From Opisthocomus hoazin (Eukaryota; Chordata; Aves; Opisthocomiformes; Opisthocomidae), in NCBI RefSeq assembly GCF_030867145.1, contig NC_134428.1, positions 20,873,537 to 20,937,536 on the forward strand: a DNA stretch of 64,000 nucleotides, written 5' to 3'. The notes under the pieces are model-generated. The model saw only the letters and a list, made by a program, of their open reading frames with translations, had not been told where the DNA came from and did no database searches. The position numbers were made by a program, and so were the translations under genes. Of the stretch, positions 1 through 12,156 are shown piece after piece (the stretch's first letter is position 1; each line of letters opens with the position of its first letter).

Positions 1-1669
1 GGGGGGACACTAAATAAAATTCTTTATGCTTAAGTAAAATCTGTGCTGGTGAGCGTTAACAAACTCTCGTTCTAAAAGTCTGCTTCGTTTTTTGCACGTT
101 ACTCTGGACTTTCCTATCTAGTTCAGGATACCACTGTCTCTGACACTGGACCAGAGATAAGATTAGTAAATAACCCAATCCAACGTGGCAATTTCTGTGC
201 TGTAAGTTATTTTAAAATAACAAACAACACTTACATAATCACAGCTAGTTCAGGAGAACCTTGAGGCACTTACCACATTCATCTTTTAACTCGCTAACAT
301 TTCAAGTTCACAACTTCCTTTAAGAAATATCTGAAAACACTGTGCAGTGCTTTTGCTACTACAAGGCATTAACTTTTTTCTCTCTAAACAATGCATGCAC
401 AAATGTGTATTTACAAGTACATTCCCTTTAATAATGCAGCTTATTAGGAAAGGTAATATAGCCCAGGTAAAGACATGCTTTGGTCAAAAATATTCACTGC
501 AAAGAGGTCCTAAGGGAAGAAAGATTGAAGCTTAAGGACAAGGGTTACATAATATCACAAGGCATTTAAGCTAGCTTGTCGGAACCAGGAGCATTTTAAA
601 GATGCTAAAAAAAGGAAACAGTTTAATGTTCATACATTTCCAATTTTCTCCCACCCCATCTTGATGTTGCTACTCTAGCCACCCTATTAAGTACAATTCA
701 AACTGAAAATTCGACCTTTCCTGGCTGATCCACTGCAGAACTCCCCTCTGCACTGACGACAAACCAAAGACAAACGACTGAAGTCGCACCTTCCTAGCTA
801 CCATCAGAAGTCCGAATCCCTGCCCTAGGCATTGACGAGGTTAAGCACCAACCAGGAGTGAATCATTTTCAAAAGGCCATCCAGATAACCTGCACCAAAT
901 TGACCCAGAAAAGCTTCTCAGATGAAACAAATCATATTTTGGTCTTATCTACACTAGCAGATAAACTCTTCTTAATAGTTCAGTGCATTTTTCAGCAAAC
1001 TGCTTATTTCTCAACATGAGCAAAGGTCAGCCGTTCTCACGCTTCATGTCCCTGTCCACAGTTGTTGTTCTGTGTAGGCAGAAAGACGGACATGGTCTAC
1101 TTTTATTTACTCTTTCCCAACTGCAGCTTTCAGAACCCTGATATTCAACAATGCCTGCAATTCCAAACTAAAGTATACTGCTCCACTCTTCCTATTCTTG
1201 AGCCCAGTGCCTTGCTTACAGATTGGTACATACACATTCACATAAAAGTGGGACTGAAAAGGATCTTCTAGTTTAGATCTTGGCTAGTCCTTTGCTATCA
1301 TGAACTCGAGTCATCTATTCCACAACCTTGTGGAGCTTCAAGCAGTAATTTGTGTACTTCCGACTCCACTGGAAGCTGCATTCAGAACTTAGTCTTTCTA
1401 AAAGTTAGAACCTCCTTCTAGCTGTATTCATGGCAGGGTTACAGCAATTTGATTCACATGCCGATGTCAGTCTTTAGCGCAGATCATTCTTTTTCTTACT
1501 GGTATTGAGCCACCTTCCTTCTCCTCCTCTCCATCCATGTATTTCTTGGCAGCAATCACATCCCTGCCAGCCTTTGCTAGAGAAGGCCAATCTTTCCATT
1601 CGCTACTGGTTCACGGGGCCTCAGGCTCCTACCAGTAACCATTTTCTGCATTATTTCCCACTACCTTCC

Positions 1670-2345
1670 TCCACAGAGGGTGACCAGAACTCTGACAAGT
1701 GTCTCTCAGGCCATCTACAGAGGCACTTGAACACTTTCACCTCCATGGAAGTTTTTCTCCTGGCACGTCCTACATGTGAGAACTAACCGCCATCCTGTTG
1801 TAGACGAGTCCACAGCGCTTTTAGTCCTTTCCACTGCATGTGCCACATTTTACAAAAGATGTTTCTATTCAGCTCCTAATTCTGTGGAGCTAATTTGTGT
1901 TTTGTTTCACTGAATTTTGTCTCCCTTCCTTTACTCTAATCCTTAGGGTCACTCAGTTCTGCATATGCAGCTTTTGTGTATTTATGAATCCTCCGAACTT
2001 GGCATCATTAGCCAAGTTTTATCAGCACACACCAAATTTTTGCACCAAAATCATTAATAGAAATACTAAAGCAGATCCTAAGGCTAATCTTTGAGGAATT
2101 CTACTTATCCTCGCATTTCCCTTTCAACAATACTAAATCTATCCCTGCTTAAACAACTCCTTATACACCCTATGATTCTTCTGTTAATAGCCATCTTCTC
2201 TCACACGGTTTATACTTTCCCAAGTGGCTCTCTTGAACAAATGTTTCAGTGAAGTTCAAATAAATACGATCTATTGTGTTTTATTTGATAAAATAATCAA
2301 TTCTCCAGACAAAGAAAGCTGTTACGTTAGTCAGGCACAATCCAT
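1670..2345 (-). mobile_element. ancient CR1/L3-type LINE fragment, reverse transcriptase region
   Basis: Read on the minus strand, a decayed reverse transcriptase segment is visible. A block like GIPQRLALGSALVFLL corresponds to the LINE motif [15 protein letters not shown]. It is followed by KLANDAKFGGFINT, which corresponds to the catalytic FADDTKLGG region. Flanking plus-strand blocks (such as CCAGAACTCTGACAAGTGT near 1690 and the stretch near 2225-2335) fit the same element on both sides. Stops and mismatches are plentiful, so the copy is old. Boundaries are approximate. CR1-type LINEs were active through amniote history, and this copy looks far older than the two at 6.8 and 26.8 kb. Confidence 0.75.
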
Positions 2346-3323
2346 CTCAGTATTCCTTGATCCAGTGAAGAAGGTAGATTCCTTGCCCTGTAGATAAAGG
2401 CCATGCCCACTAGTACAGGGAGTAGCACAACACAAGAGTTTGAATATTTACTGAAGCATTTTGGTTTGCTTCTACTCGGAAAAGGCCTGTGCATTTTGAA
2501 ACGCATTTTGAAAAAGGCACTGCTACACTAAAACAGGATCATCCTCAATAAGCATGTACAGGATCCACTTTTACATTTTTGTTTAAAAGCTTCCCTGCAA
2601 AAAAAAAAACTTTGGGGATGAGGTATAATACACTGCACATCTAAGGGAGAGGGAAGGTGTAGCACATCAATAGCCCCAGCAGAAAATCTGGGAACTGAAA
2701 TACTGAAAGATGCTAAAATGGAAATGGAAAGGTAAAATTAAAAATGAGCCAGAGATTATACTGGTTATTGAGTCTGTGGAAATGACCAAATGAGAGGCTG
2801 AATAAACATCAAGCACTAGCATCTGAGCTCTCCGACAGTAGCATACCATCCCCTTGCTGATTAGTCTCTGCTATTTAAATGATAATTTCACTTTAAGGCA
2901 AACAGGACTGCTTAACGTAAGGAAAGCGGCTCTTTATAAAAAGTGCCTGTGTTTTTGAAAGCTTCTCCTTCACAGCAGAGTGAGCACCTAAGTTCAAGCC
3001 ATTTACACATAACATGGGTCACTACATGCTGGAAGAAAGCAAGCTACTTTTACCCAACTGTTTTTCAACAGCATCTCAAATGCTCCTTGCAAGAAATATG
3101 GCAGCAACACAAAATGAAGTGTCTGACTGGGGAGTCGCCCGTGGCAAACAACTCGCCTGCTACGCAGCAGACAACACCAGCACACATTTCTAAAAATCAC
3201 TCCTGCCCCTAGCACAAAAAGCCTGAAGTTTATTGGTTTGGGAAATCCACCCCATATTCAGGCTGGGACAACACTCTGTATTCCGCTACAAAGAGTTGAT
3301 GGAAAAAGAAGTGGTATTTTCCA

Positions 3324-3326
<3 letters not shown>

Positions 3327-3359
<33 letters not shown>

Positions 3360-3361
3360 TA
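3327..3361. repeat. poly(A) tract followed by (AT)n microsatellite
   Basis: About eleven As run into roughly twelve AT units. It lies in MAD1L1 intron 9 and has no coding relevance. Confidence 0.95.
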
Positions 3362-5220
3362 AGGTCCATTGGCATCTTCACTTCAAAAACAAAGTTCTTC
3401 TTCCCCTAGTAAGAATCATCCATCTTTTCTTTGATTTCATTATTTCTCCATACAGTTCCTGCAGGCAAACTACAGAAGTTCCTCAAATTATTCTTCAACA
3501 AAGAAGATGGATAGTGTGCTAAGCCATTGTTCAATAGTTTTCTCTGTCTCCAGAATGTGAGATCTGTGATCCTGGAAAGGCAGTTTCTTTAACTGTTCCC
3601 AGAGCTTTGAAATGCAAAGCAAGGGCAGGCGTATTTTTGATGTGTGCTTGCTTACTTCTTATTCTGATTCTCTGATTATACATTACAGCCTCAGTCTGCC
3701 TAGGTGTCAGGTGCTCATCCATTATGTTTTACACTCTCCCTATCTCTCCTTTAGCCTCAAGACTTACTCTGATATATTCAAATGGAAATAAAAGCATTAA
3801 TGGAAAATGAGAAAGAACACTGATATTTTTGATCATGAGAGAGAAGTACACTGTTTTTGGAAAAAATTAATATCAGGTAGGAAAATTATATGGTAGGAAG
3901 CTTTGCCCAGCATTTCAGTGAAGTACCAGCAGGAACAGACATAAAGTATTTTAACAAATTTATGAGAAGAGGCGCAGATAGTTGTCATATGAAAATTAAG
4001 TGGATCAACACCATGAGGATGGGAGAAGACTGAACTCTGGCTAAAGCACAGCTTTGACATCAGGCTTCCAAACATCACTTTACATACGTTACTGTCTTGC
4101 AACACCCAAATATGGCCTTGAATCTCCCACTTAAAAGTGTATTCTCACTACTCTGAAAGCTGGAGCTTCAGATTTTGTAATGACAAAGGAACATTTTCTC
4201 CCCATCACACACAAAAGGCATTCTATGAAGGAAAGTCAAAATCTAAGGCACTGCAGAAAATGAAGAACAACATACATTTTAACATAAGATAACAGAAAAA
4301 TAAAGAACAGAAGAGCTTAGAGCAGTACTCCAGCATATGCTGCATGTCATGTTCAATGGGCGACAGCTTCATCCAAGATTTCTCTGCAAAGAACGGTGGC
4401 TTCAGTACACACACAATTATGGTAAGACAACCACAGTTAGTTTTCTCTTGAAACGTCTGCCTCACTCTCTAAAGACAAAGGTCCCCTTTGGAAATGTTCA
4501 GGCACTTCTCCCTCAAGATTTTAAATGCTTCTAAAGCAATGCTTTCATCTTTTACATGTACTAAGTCCTAAAAATACTGAGCATGTAAACATTATTTCTA
4601 AATAAACACAATGATTATCCTCATCTTCCCTTCCAACCCTGGTTGCTCATTGCCACTTCCTCTGCCCTGCTTTGGAACAGCACACGTATTTACGCACTCA
4701 CACAAGAAACGTGAGGAGGGAACGGATCTGGCCGAGAGCTGCTTTCCATTCTAGATTACATTTTGCTATGCAGGACCACCTCTTTCTGCTGCAGTGCTCA
4801 CAAAACCACGAAGCACCAGCTAAGAACAGAATATTTTCACGTAGATGCTTGAGTCCGAAGCCCCACATGACAGGAATTGCAGAACGGCTCTAAGTTGCGA
4901 CTAACTTGCCCTGGCAGAACTATGCACAAGAAGCTCGCACAACATGCATCCCTCTGCAGAAGCCAGCAGAAAGCCTTATTTTGAGGGACTTTGCAGAGTA
5001 TTAGCAACCTGCATCTATTGGCCCTCTTTGCAGAGTCAATTCTTTCACATTTATCAAACCTCCAACTTCAGTGGAAGGCAAAAATTTTTATGACAAAATC
5101 AAGCTCTTAAAATTAACTGCAAAATGTAGTATTATGTCTATGCAGGGCAACAGCAGATAATTTTTCCATGAGGTAAGCTGAGACCTCGTAGCCATAAGTT
5201 TCTCTAATAAGCACAGCTTT

Positions 5221-5275
5221 TTGTTGTTGTTGTTTTGCTCTGGTTTTGTTTGGGGTTGGTTGTTTGGGGTTTTTT
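5221..5275 (+). repeat. G/T-rich low-complexity tract
   Basis: Repeated TTG units are followed by GGGGTTGG and TTTGGGG runs and then T7. The strand is nearly free of A and C. It lies in MAD1L1 intron 9. Confidence 0.8.
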
Positions 5276-6821
5276 TAGATAGTGTTTCCCCCTATGTAGT
5301 GTTTATCTCCCATTTTGACACCCTGGGAATCACCACTGTGATGAGACAGCTTGTTTTACTTTGGGAATCTTGTCAACACCAGTCACACAATTTTTAGTAT
5401 GCCCACAGGTCATAAATTACAATTATTTACATAAAACTTAGATGTACAAAATGAAGTTTCAATATCCTCATACTACGCTAATTCTATTTTTCTTTTCCAA
5501 TTAGAGACTTTCTAAAGCAGGGGGCCACCATTAGCCAACCCAGACAACCCCCCACCACAAAACACAGAAGTGTGCACTTAAGTTCAGGTCAGTGGTACAG
5601 TTGCAGACAGATGCCAGCAAACACTTTTCATCAGATCAATTTCCTGATTAGTAACAAAAGACCAGATGGCTACAATAGGCCACTCCAATAAAAATACTTG
5701 CTCATCTATGGAGCGATCAAGCCAGAATTACGGCATTACTGGAACTAGCAACAGTAACCCCCAGTCCTGCTTGACTGGTTGCAGTTAATTAAGTATCTAG
5801 AAATGCATATGAGCAACTGAAATTATTTCAGCATGCACTGCTTTGTATATCTGACAACATTTTTTTTTAAACCAGTAACAATTTATTCATAATGGACATT
5901 CAGAGAAAGGTAAATTACTACCTTGTGAGAAAGGAGAAGATTATGAGCTTCATTCACTACTGCAAAGATATTCAGTGCCTTAGATTGAAGAGAGTACAGA
6001 GTAGCTAAGCATAGTTAATCAAGATTTAAAAAGGAAAGCAGAGAACTCCAATATTCTCCCTTCTCTTCTATTCACAGGAAAAAAAGGAGCACTAATCCAC
6101 CACTAAATGCAGAATCAAGAAATTTGATTCCCTTTTCCCTCCCTCTCTCCTCCCTTCCCCCCAATTCCAAAAGCAGAATGTGCATAGAAGGACTTTCCGT
6201 ACTGAGCGTAGCACCTGTGTAATTACAAATTACAACTGTGCTAACCACTGTACTAAATAGAGATGCTTGCCACTTAATTAAACCCTTTCTTCGAGAGGAA
6301 ATGCATACACATTCACACTATCTCCTCTCTTTAATTGGTCTCAGACATTGCAGGAAGCTAGTCCCCAAGATTTGTCAGGCAGCCAGCCCACAGATGTTTC
6401 AGAAAGAAAACCAGGTCAGCATTAGCAGGTTCACTTCTTTGGCTCTAGGCGACAGGTCAGCAGATCAGTGTCTGCTGTCTGCAGCTGGCAGGCTCCGCTA
6501 AGTGAAAATGGTCCTCAAGCATTGGCCTGAATTCCTGTCAAATCTGCATTTCTCTTTACAGGCCTGGACAGCAAGCATGAGAAACAGCTATAGCAGCTCA
6601 ATGCGATCTCATCACTGAAGCCAACTAAATTTACCCTTGCAAATTGAAGGACGACTATACGTACTCTCCAAACCCATGCTTCATTAAACCCAAGAGTCCC
6701 TCCAGGTCAGCCTTACATCGCAGGCATCAGGGGCCTGAGACCTGCCTTCCAGCATAACTGCAATTAGATGCGACTCGAGAACGTCCAAGACCATGACTGG
6801 AGCCTCCGAGCGACACAGAAG

Positions 6822-7843
6822 AGTCCAAGCACTCGATGTCCAGGTGGAGACCAGTGACAAGTGGTGTGCCTCAGGGGTCGGTACTGGGGCCAGTGCTATT
6901 CAATATCTTTGTTGGCGACATGGACAGTGGCACTGAGTGCACCCTCAGCAAGTTTGCTGACGACACCAAGCTGTGTGGTGTGGTCGACACGCTGCAGGGA
7001 AGGGATGCCATTCAGAGGGACCTTGACAGGCTGCAGAGGTGGGCCTGCAGGAACCGCATGAGGTTCAACAAGGCCAAGTGCAAGGTCCTGCAAGTGGGTT
7101 GGGGTAATCCCAAACACAAGTACAGGCTGGGCAGAGAGTGGCTCGAGAGCAGCCCTGAGGAGAAGGACTTGGGGGTACCAGTGGATGAGAAGTTCAACAT
7201 GAGCTGGCAATGTGCGATTGCAGCCCAGAAAGCCAACCGTATCCTGGGCTGCATCAAGAGAAGCGTGGCCAGCAGGGCGAGGGAGGGGATTCTGACCCTT
7301 TGCTCTCATGAGACCCCACCTGGAGTCCTGCGTCCAGCTCTGGAGCCCCCAACATAAGAAGGACATGGATGTGTTGGAGTGGGTCCAGAGGAGGGCCATG
7401 AAGATGATCCGAGGGCTGCAGTACCTCTCCTATGAGGACAGGCTGAGGGAGTTGGGGCTGTTCAGCCTGGAGAAGAGAAGGCTCCGGGGTGACCTTAGAG
7501 CAGCCTTCCAGTACCTGAAGGGGCCTACAGGAAGGATGGAGAGGGGCTTTTCACAAGGGAGTGTAGTGATAGGACAAGGGGGAATGGCTGTAAACTAAAA
7601 GAAGGCAGATTTAGATTAGATATTAGGAGGAAACCGTTCACAATAAGGGTGATGAAACACTGGAAGAGGTTGCCTAGAGAAGCTGTGGCTGCCCCCTCCC
7701 TGGCAGTGTTCAAGACCAGGTTGGATGGAGCTCTGAGCAACCTGGTCTAGTGGAAGATGTCCCTGCTCATGGCAGGGGGGTTGGAACTAGATGATCTTTA
7801 AGGTCCCTTCCAATCCTTACCATTCTATGAATCCATGATTCTA
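6822..7843 (+). mobile_element. 5'-truncated CR1 LINE (reverse transcriptase C-terminal part and 3' end)
   Basis: The plus strand encodes [20 protein letters not shown], the catalytic [24 protein letters not shown] and, after a frame change near 7290-7300, [20 protein letters not shown] to [18 protein letters not shown]. It ends with the CR1 signature AGGTCCCTTCCAA and ATTCTATGA-type short repeats near 7825-7843. Full CR1 is about 4.5 kb, so this copy keeps only the last 1 kb, as is usual after 5' truncation. It is inserted antisense to MAD1L1. One clear frame break plus scattered substitutions suggest moderate age. Confidence 0.95.
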
Positions 7844-10800
7844 CTTTTCTTTCTGATACGTCAGCCCCACCTTTACTTTCCATACTGTACTCCATGGCCC
7901 TTCAGAAAAGGACAGCTGATCTTTCCACTGCTTTCCTGTGATGGGCATGGAAAAAAGGAAAATGATTCTGAAAAGTAATACGAACAAAATCTTCCACATA
8001 CAAACACCGAGCCTGACCTGACAGTGCTATTTGCAACAGAAAATGGTACCCCAAAAAGGAAAGGCCTACTTAAACAGGTCATTATCAATATATTCTCTCA
8101 ACAACAAAAAAAAAATGCTTGGACTAAAACTCCTCTAAAGCTGTGCTTGTGGTCCACCTGTCAGCCTTCACAAATTTTTACAACTTTTCAGCAAAACTTC
8201 AACCTTTCAAAACTTGCAACCTTCTGCCCCTTATGGATAAATACAAATTTAGCATTAACTCTTGTCAGCTGCTATCAATGACTATCAGTATTTGCAGTAT
8301 CTGACTAACTGCCTCATCTTTAAAACATGCCTGATGCACATCATTTTACATCATTCTGTACCCCACAGTGTATCTGTTTATGGATTGCAAAATCACTGGG
8401 TTCATTCATTGAAGGACAAAGGTAATACCAGCCAAACATAGACACACAGCAGCAAAAAAAGGCTTATTTAGATTAGAAGCTCACAGAACAAGAACCATCA
8501 TTTTTTATTTGGGTATCTTCTACATGTCGCAGAAGGGAACGTCAGAACAATAACAGTGCTGCTCTTGAGGATGCAATTCTTAGGCTTGGGGTGGGGATAA
8601 AAGAACCAGGCTTTGAAGAACTCCTATTAAACAAGACAAAATGAAGGGTGCATGGTGTAAATATGAAGTTGACAGAGTTGGTTGGAAAAACACTCTGCTC
8701 TGTATGCCATTAGAGAAATATGCACAAATCTTTTTCATACAAAGTTACTACCCTAAGTACTGGACAAGGAGACAGTGATTGCATGCACACAGCATTAATT
8801 TCCAAAGATCTGACAGCAACAGTGAACAATTTTCCTTAGACTACCTGACACTTCTTAAGGTGCCCAGCTGACGGTTTTCACATCAGGCAGAGCTCGCCAG
8901 ACTGGAGCACAAAACCAGCTTTCTCCAGCAGCAGGAGAACGGATGCCATCTCGTGGATGGTTTCGCATGCTGTCATCCAGTAAAGCACCTGCCTCCTCTC
9001 GCACACAACCTTCCAGAAATATTTTTCTCTTAAAATACGTGTTTTTTAATGACAGTCAAGAAACTGCCTGGAAAATATATCTAAGTTAACAGTCCAACTC
9101 TGAAAAAACAACCAAGTCTGTCATGAATAACATGGTTCTTCATTGAAGATGGTCAACAACTCAGTTACATGTATATTGGATTTTGAAGAAATACAAACTA
9201 CGTCAGCACATCCTGGAGAGACTGAGTACAAAAAGCTTGTTCTCTCAACACAAATCTTTCCTAATAAGTCCGTCCTACAATAGCCATATATGAATATCCT
9301 TCCCAAAGAGAGTAAACTCAAAAATAAGTAAGACTTTCTACACACAAAGCAAGAATTTCAAAATTCAGTGTTTTTTTCCTTCTACAGTTGAAACCAAATC
9401 CTACAGCAGTAATATCAAGTCAGAGTGACATGACAGATGTATGAAAATCCCTGACAGCATAACAATAACACACAGAAAATACCTACGACACACTACAACA
9501 CAAAATGACATCCAAGATAAAAGACAGCACCAACTATACTAGAAAGTAGGCAGTAAGATCAAGATATCAAAAAGACACACACTTGAACACAAAAAAGATT
9601 ATGTAGATTTGTAATGTGTATACATGAACCACACATATCTAAGGTATGTATTATTTTATTATCTGGGTATTGTGCAGCTGAGAAGTATATTACACAACAT
9701 TTGTATAAGGCATACATAATTCCACGGGCAGATTCTGGACAGAACACTGCGCAACAGCAAGGCAAACACACCAACATGCTCTAGAGCTAAAGCTGTCTTT
9801 GCTTCCATAGTTTGTGAGAGCAAGAGGAAAACCCAGGACCTTACACGTGGAATCCAGAACTAGCAAATGTAAGATCAGCCTTTGAGTACACTGTTAATGA
9901 ACTTGTTTTCCCCCCATAAGGTGAAGCATTATAAACACTTAGCTCTTTCAGAGTTACCAAAAAGAAACCAGTACTAAAACAGTAGGATTACCACTCCACT
10001 CCTAAAAGCTGCACCTCCTTTCCAAGTATTATTACATAAAATTACACTCGAAATTACACTCATAGGTCTGACCATAAGCCAATCTGACAAAAAGCCTGCT
10101 GGGACCTGGTAATCAGTGAACAGAAACCACCGAGAGCAGACACAGAACAAGCCCTGTGGGAAGTGCTGGAGGAAATGAAAAACCATCCTCTCCTAAAACG
10201 ACACACACTGTATGCACTTCCCTGACATTCTCTGTACCTATGAGTAATGTGATAAGAAAAGATGAGAAATCCTAATGCATGCCTTTTTTCCTGGCTGATC
10301 TAACTATTAGCAAACAGCACATTGCTCTAGCTCTTTGGGACAACGATCCAACTTGTTCCTATTTTCTTCTACTATGAGACGGGCAATTAACTCTTCTCAA
10401 ACTTTCACCAACAGCAACTCCAGGAACTTAACCAGGACAATGACCTCTCATCAACTTCATACTCCTGACCAAAAATTAACATAATTCATGCTGTAAGAAG
10501 CCTGAGCAACAACAAAAAAGAAGAAAAAAAAAAACAAAAAACAAAGGGAGGGGGAACTCCTCCATTTCCACTTGCTACAACTGTATGCAAAAGATGATTT
10601 TTGTCAAGAGCAATTCCCTTTTCTGTATAAGACGACGCCATTAATAGCACTAAACAATATGGCCCAATCAAAAACCTACCACTTTACAGCGAATATTCTG
10701 ATTTTAAATGAAGGAGTTATTAGACTTCAACAGGCAGAATCACTTGGTTCCATTTCTCTCCCACTGTGAAATTACCTCATTAAACCTTTAACAGCTTGAG

Positions 10801-12094
10801 GTAAGTAAAAAGCTTGTACTCCACTGTCTGATAGAACCGGTTTTGTGAAAAGGATTCATACCATTTCTGTCCATTCCTTGCCATAGGAGATTTAGCACAA
10901 TTCTAACTTCATCTAAATGTATGTATCCTCAGCAGATGCAGAGGAGAATCTCAAGCATGCTACCTTCTAGCATGCCTCTAGAAAAAGGTTCATTATCATC
11001 ATTAAAAAGAAGACATTGAGAAAATTTACAGGGTTTTCCCAAGTTGAACACAAGTATCTTCTACATGAAGCAGAAAAACGCCCAAACCATATGTGCATAT
11101 CCAGACACTCCTAATTCCAAACAACCCCAGCAGTGTGCAGACATAGCTGTTGTTGCGCACACGTAATGAACCTAATACAGAAACAATTGGTAAAATCAGG
11201 TTCTGCGGTTCATGCTGCAGCTCAGTCCTTGATTCAATATGAAAGGTGATCAGTACTTCAATGCTCATATCAAGACAGTTATTTACAAAGAAGCATCTCT
11301 CCTTGTAGTGTAATAACAATGTAAATACGTAGAGAAAATAAAGCAGTGCTGAAACATATAATACACTAAAGCATCGCAGCTACACAGAAAACTTTCTGCA
11401 GTGGAAGAAAATTAACAGAAGATGCACCATTTCCAGCCCCTCTTTATACCACACACACACCTGAGACCTTAAAAAAATCTGGTTCAATGCTCCAGATGTT
11501 AGAAAGAGTTGTTAAGTAATAGTACACAGAGACAAGCTGGTGTTACAAAACACCATTGGGGGGGTGGGGATTTATCTCCCCTTTTAAAAGAAACTGAGTT
11601 TATTCCATTTCTCATTAGACAAAACAATTAAATTAACAACTGTCTTCAGATGCTTTAGGGAAGAAAACTCATTACAAAAACTGCCACAACTTGTTCTCTA
11701 GATTTCAAAGAAACCGTATTTAGAACAATTTGTCACACGTAACATACATTCTCGTCTCTGGACATACCCTAAAGTTCACTTCTTAAGCTAGCAGAATCTC
11801 TAACTTAACATGAATGTAGCTATACACAAACATTTCAAAGAACTCAAAACTGAACCTTGGCCTCAGAGACACTGGTCAAGCTGACTTGGTGAAAAACATT
11901 TGTTAGATCCCAAAGATACTTTATAACAGCACGTGTATCTTCTGGTTCTTCTCACATAAAACAAAAAGTACTGGAGGAGCTTCCATGTGAAGAAAAGATA
12001 CCAAGAAAGCACAACCAACACAGTTCAAAGATCAGATGATTAAGAGGAAAGTGATTTAATAATTTTACCTACCTCCAGAGCTGTGAGCACATAC

Positions 12095-12156
12095 CTGATA
12101 TTCAAGCCAGTGTTCTGGTCCAGTTTCTCCCAGCTTTTTAATTTTGCCAGAAGTTT
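12095..12156 (-). CDS. MAD1L1: MAD1L1 exon 9 (residues 309-328 and part of 329)
   Basis: 62 nt, [20 protein letters not shown] plus AG of an arginine codon, followed by a GTATGT donor. It matches human RLLAKLQSWERLDQTMGLSIR. This is the last MAD1L1 exon I can find before the left edge. I looked for the next human segment (TPEDLSRF...) between 1 and 12094 and did not see it. Confidence 0.93.

Larger units (their letters stand above)
1..12094 (-). other. MAD1L1: MAD1L1 intron 9 (part)
   Basis: At least 12.1 kb of intron with no recognisable coding exon. It holds an ancient CR1 fragment (about 1670-2345), a younger CR1 copy (6822-7843), an (AT)n tract (3337-3361) and a G/T-rich tract (5221-5275). 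The remaining short open frames look like chance. Confidence 0.85.
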
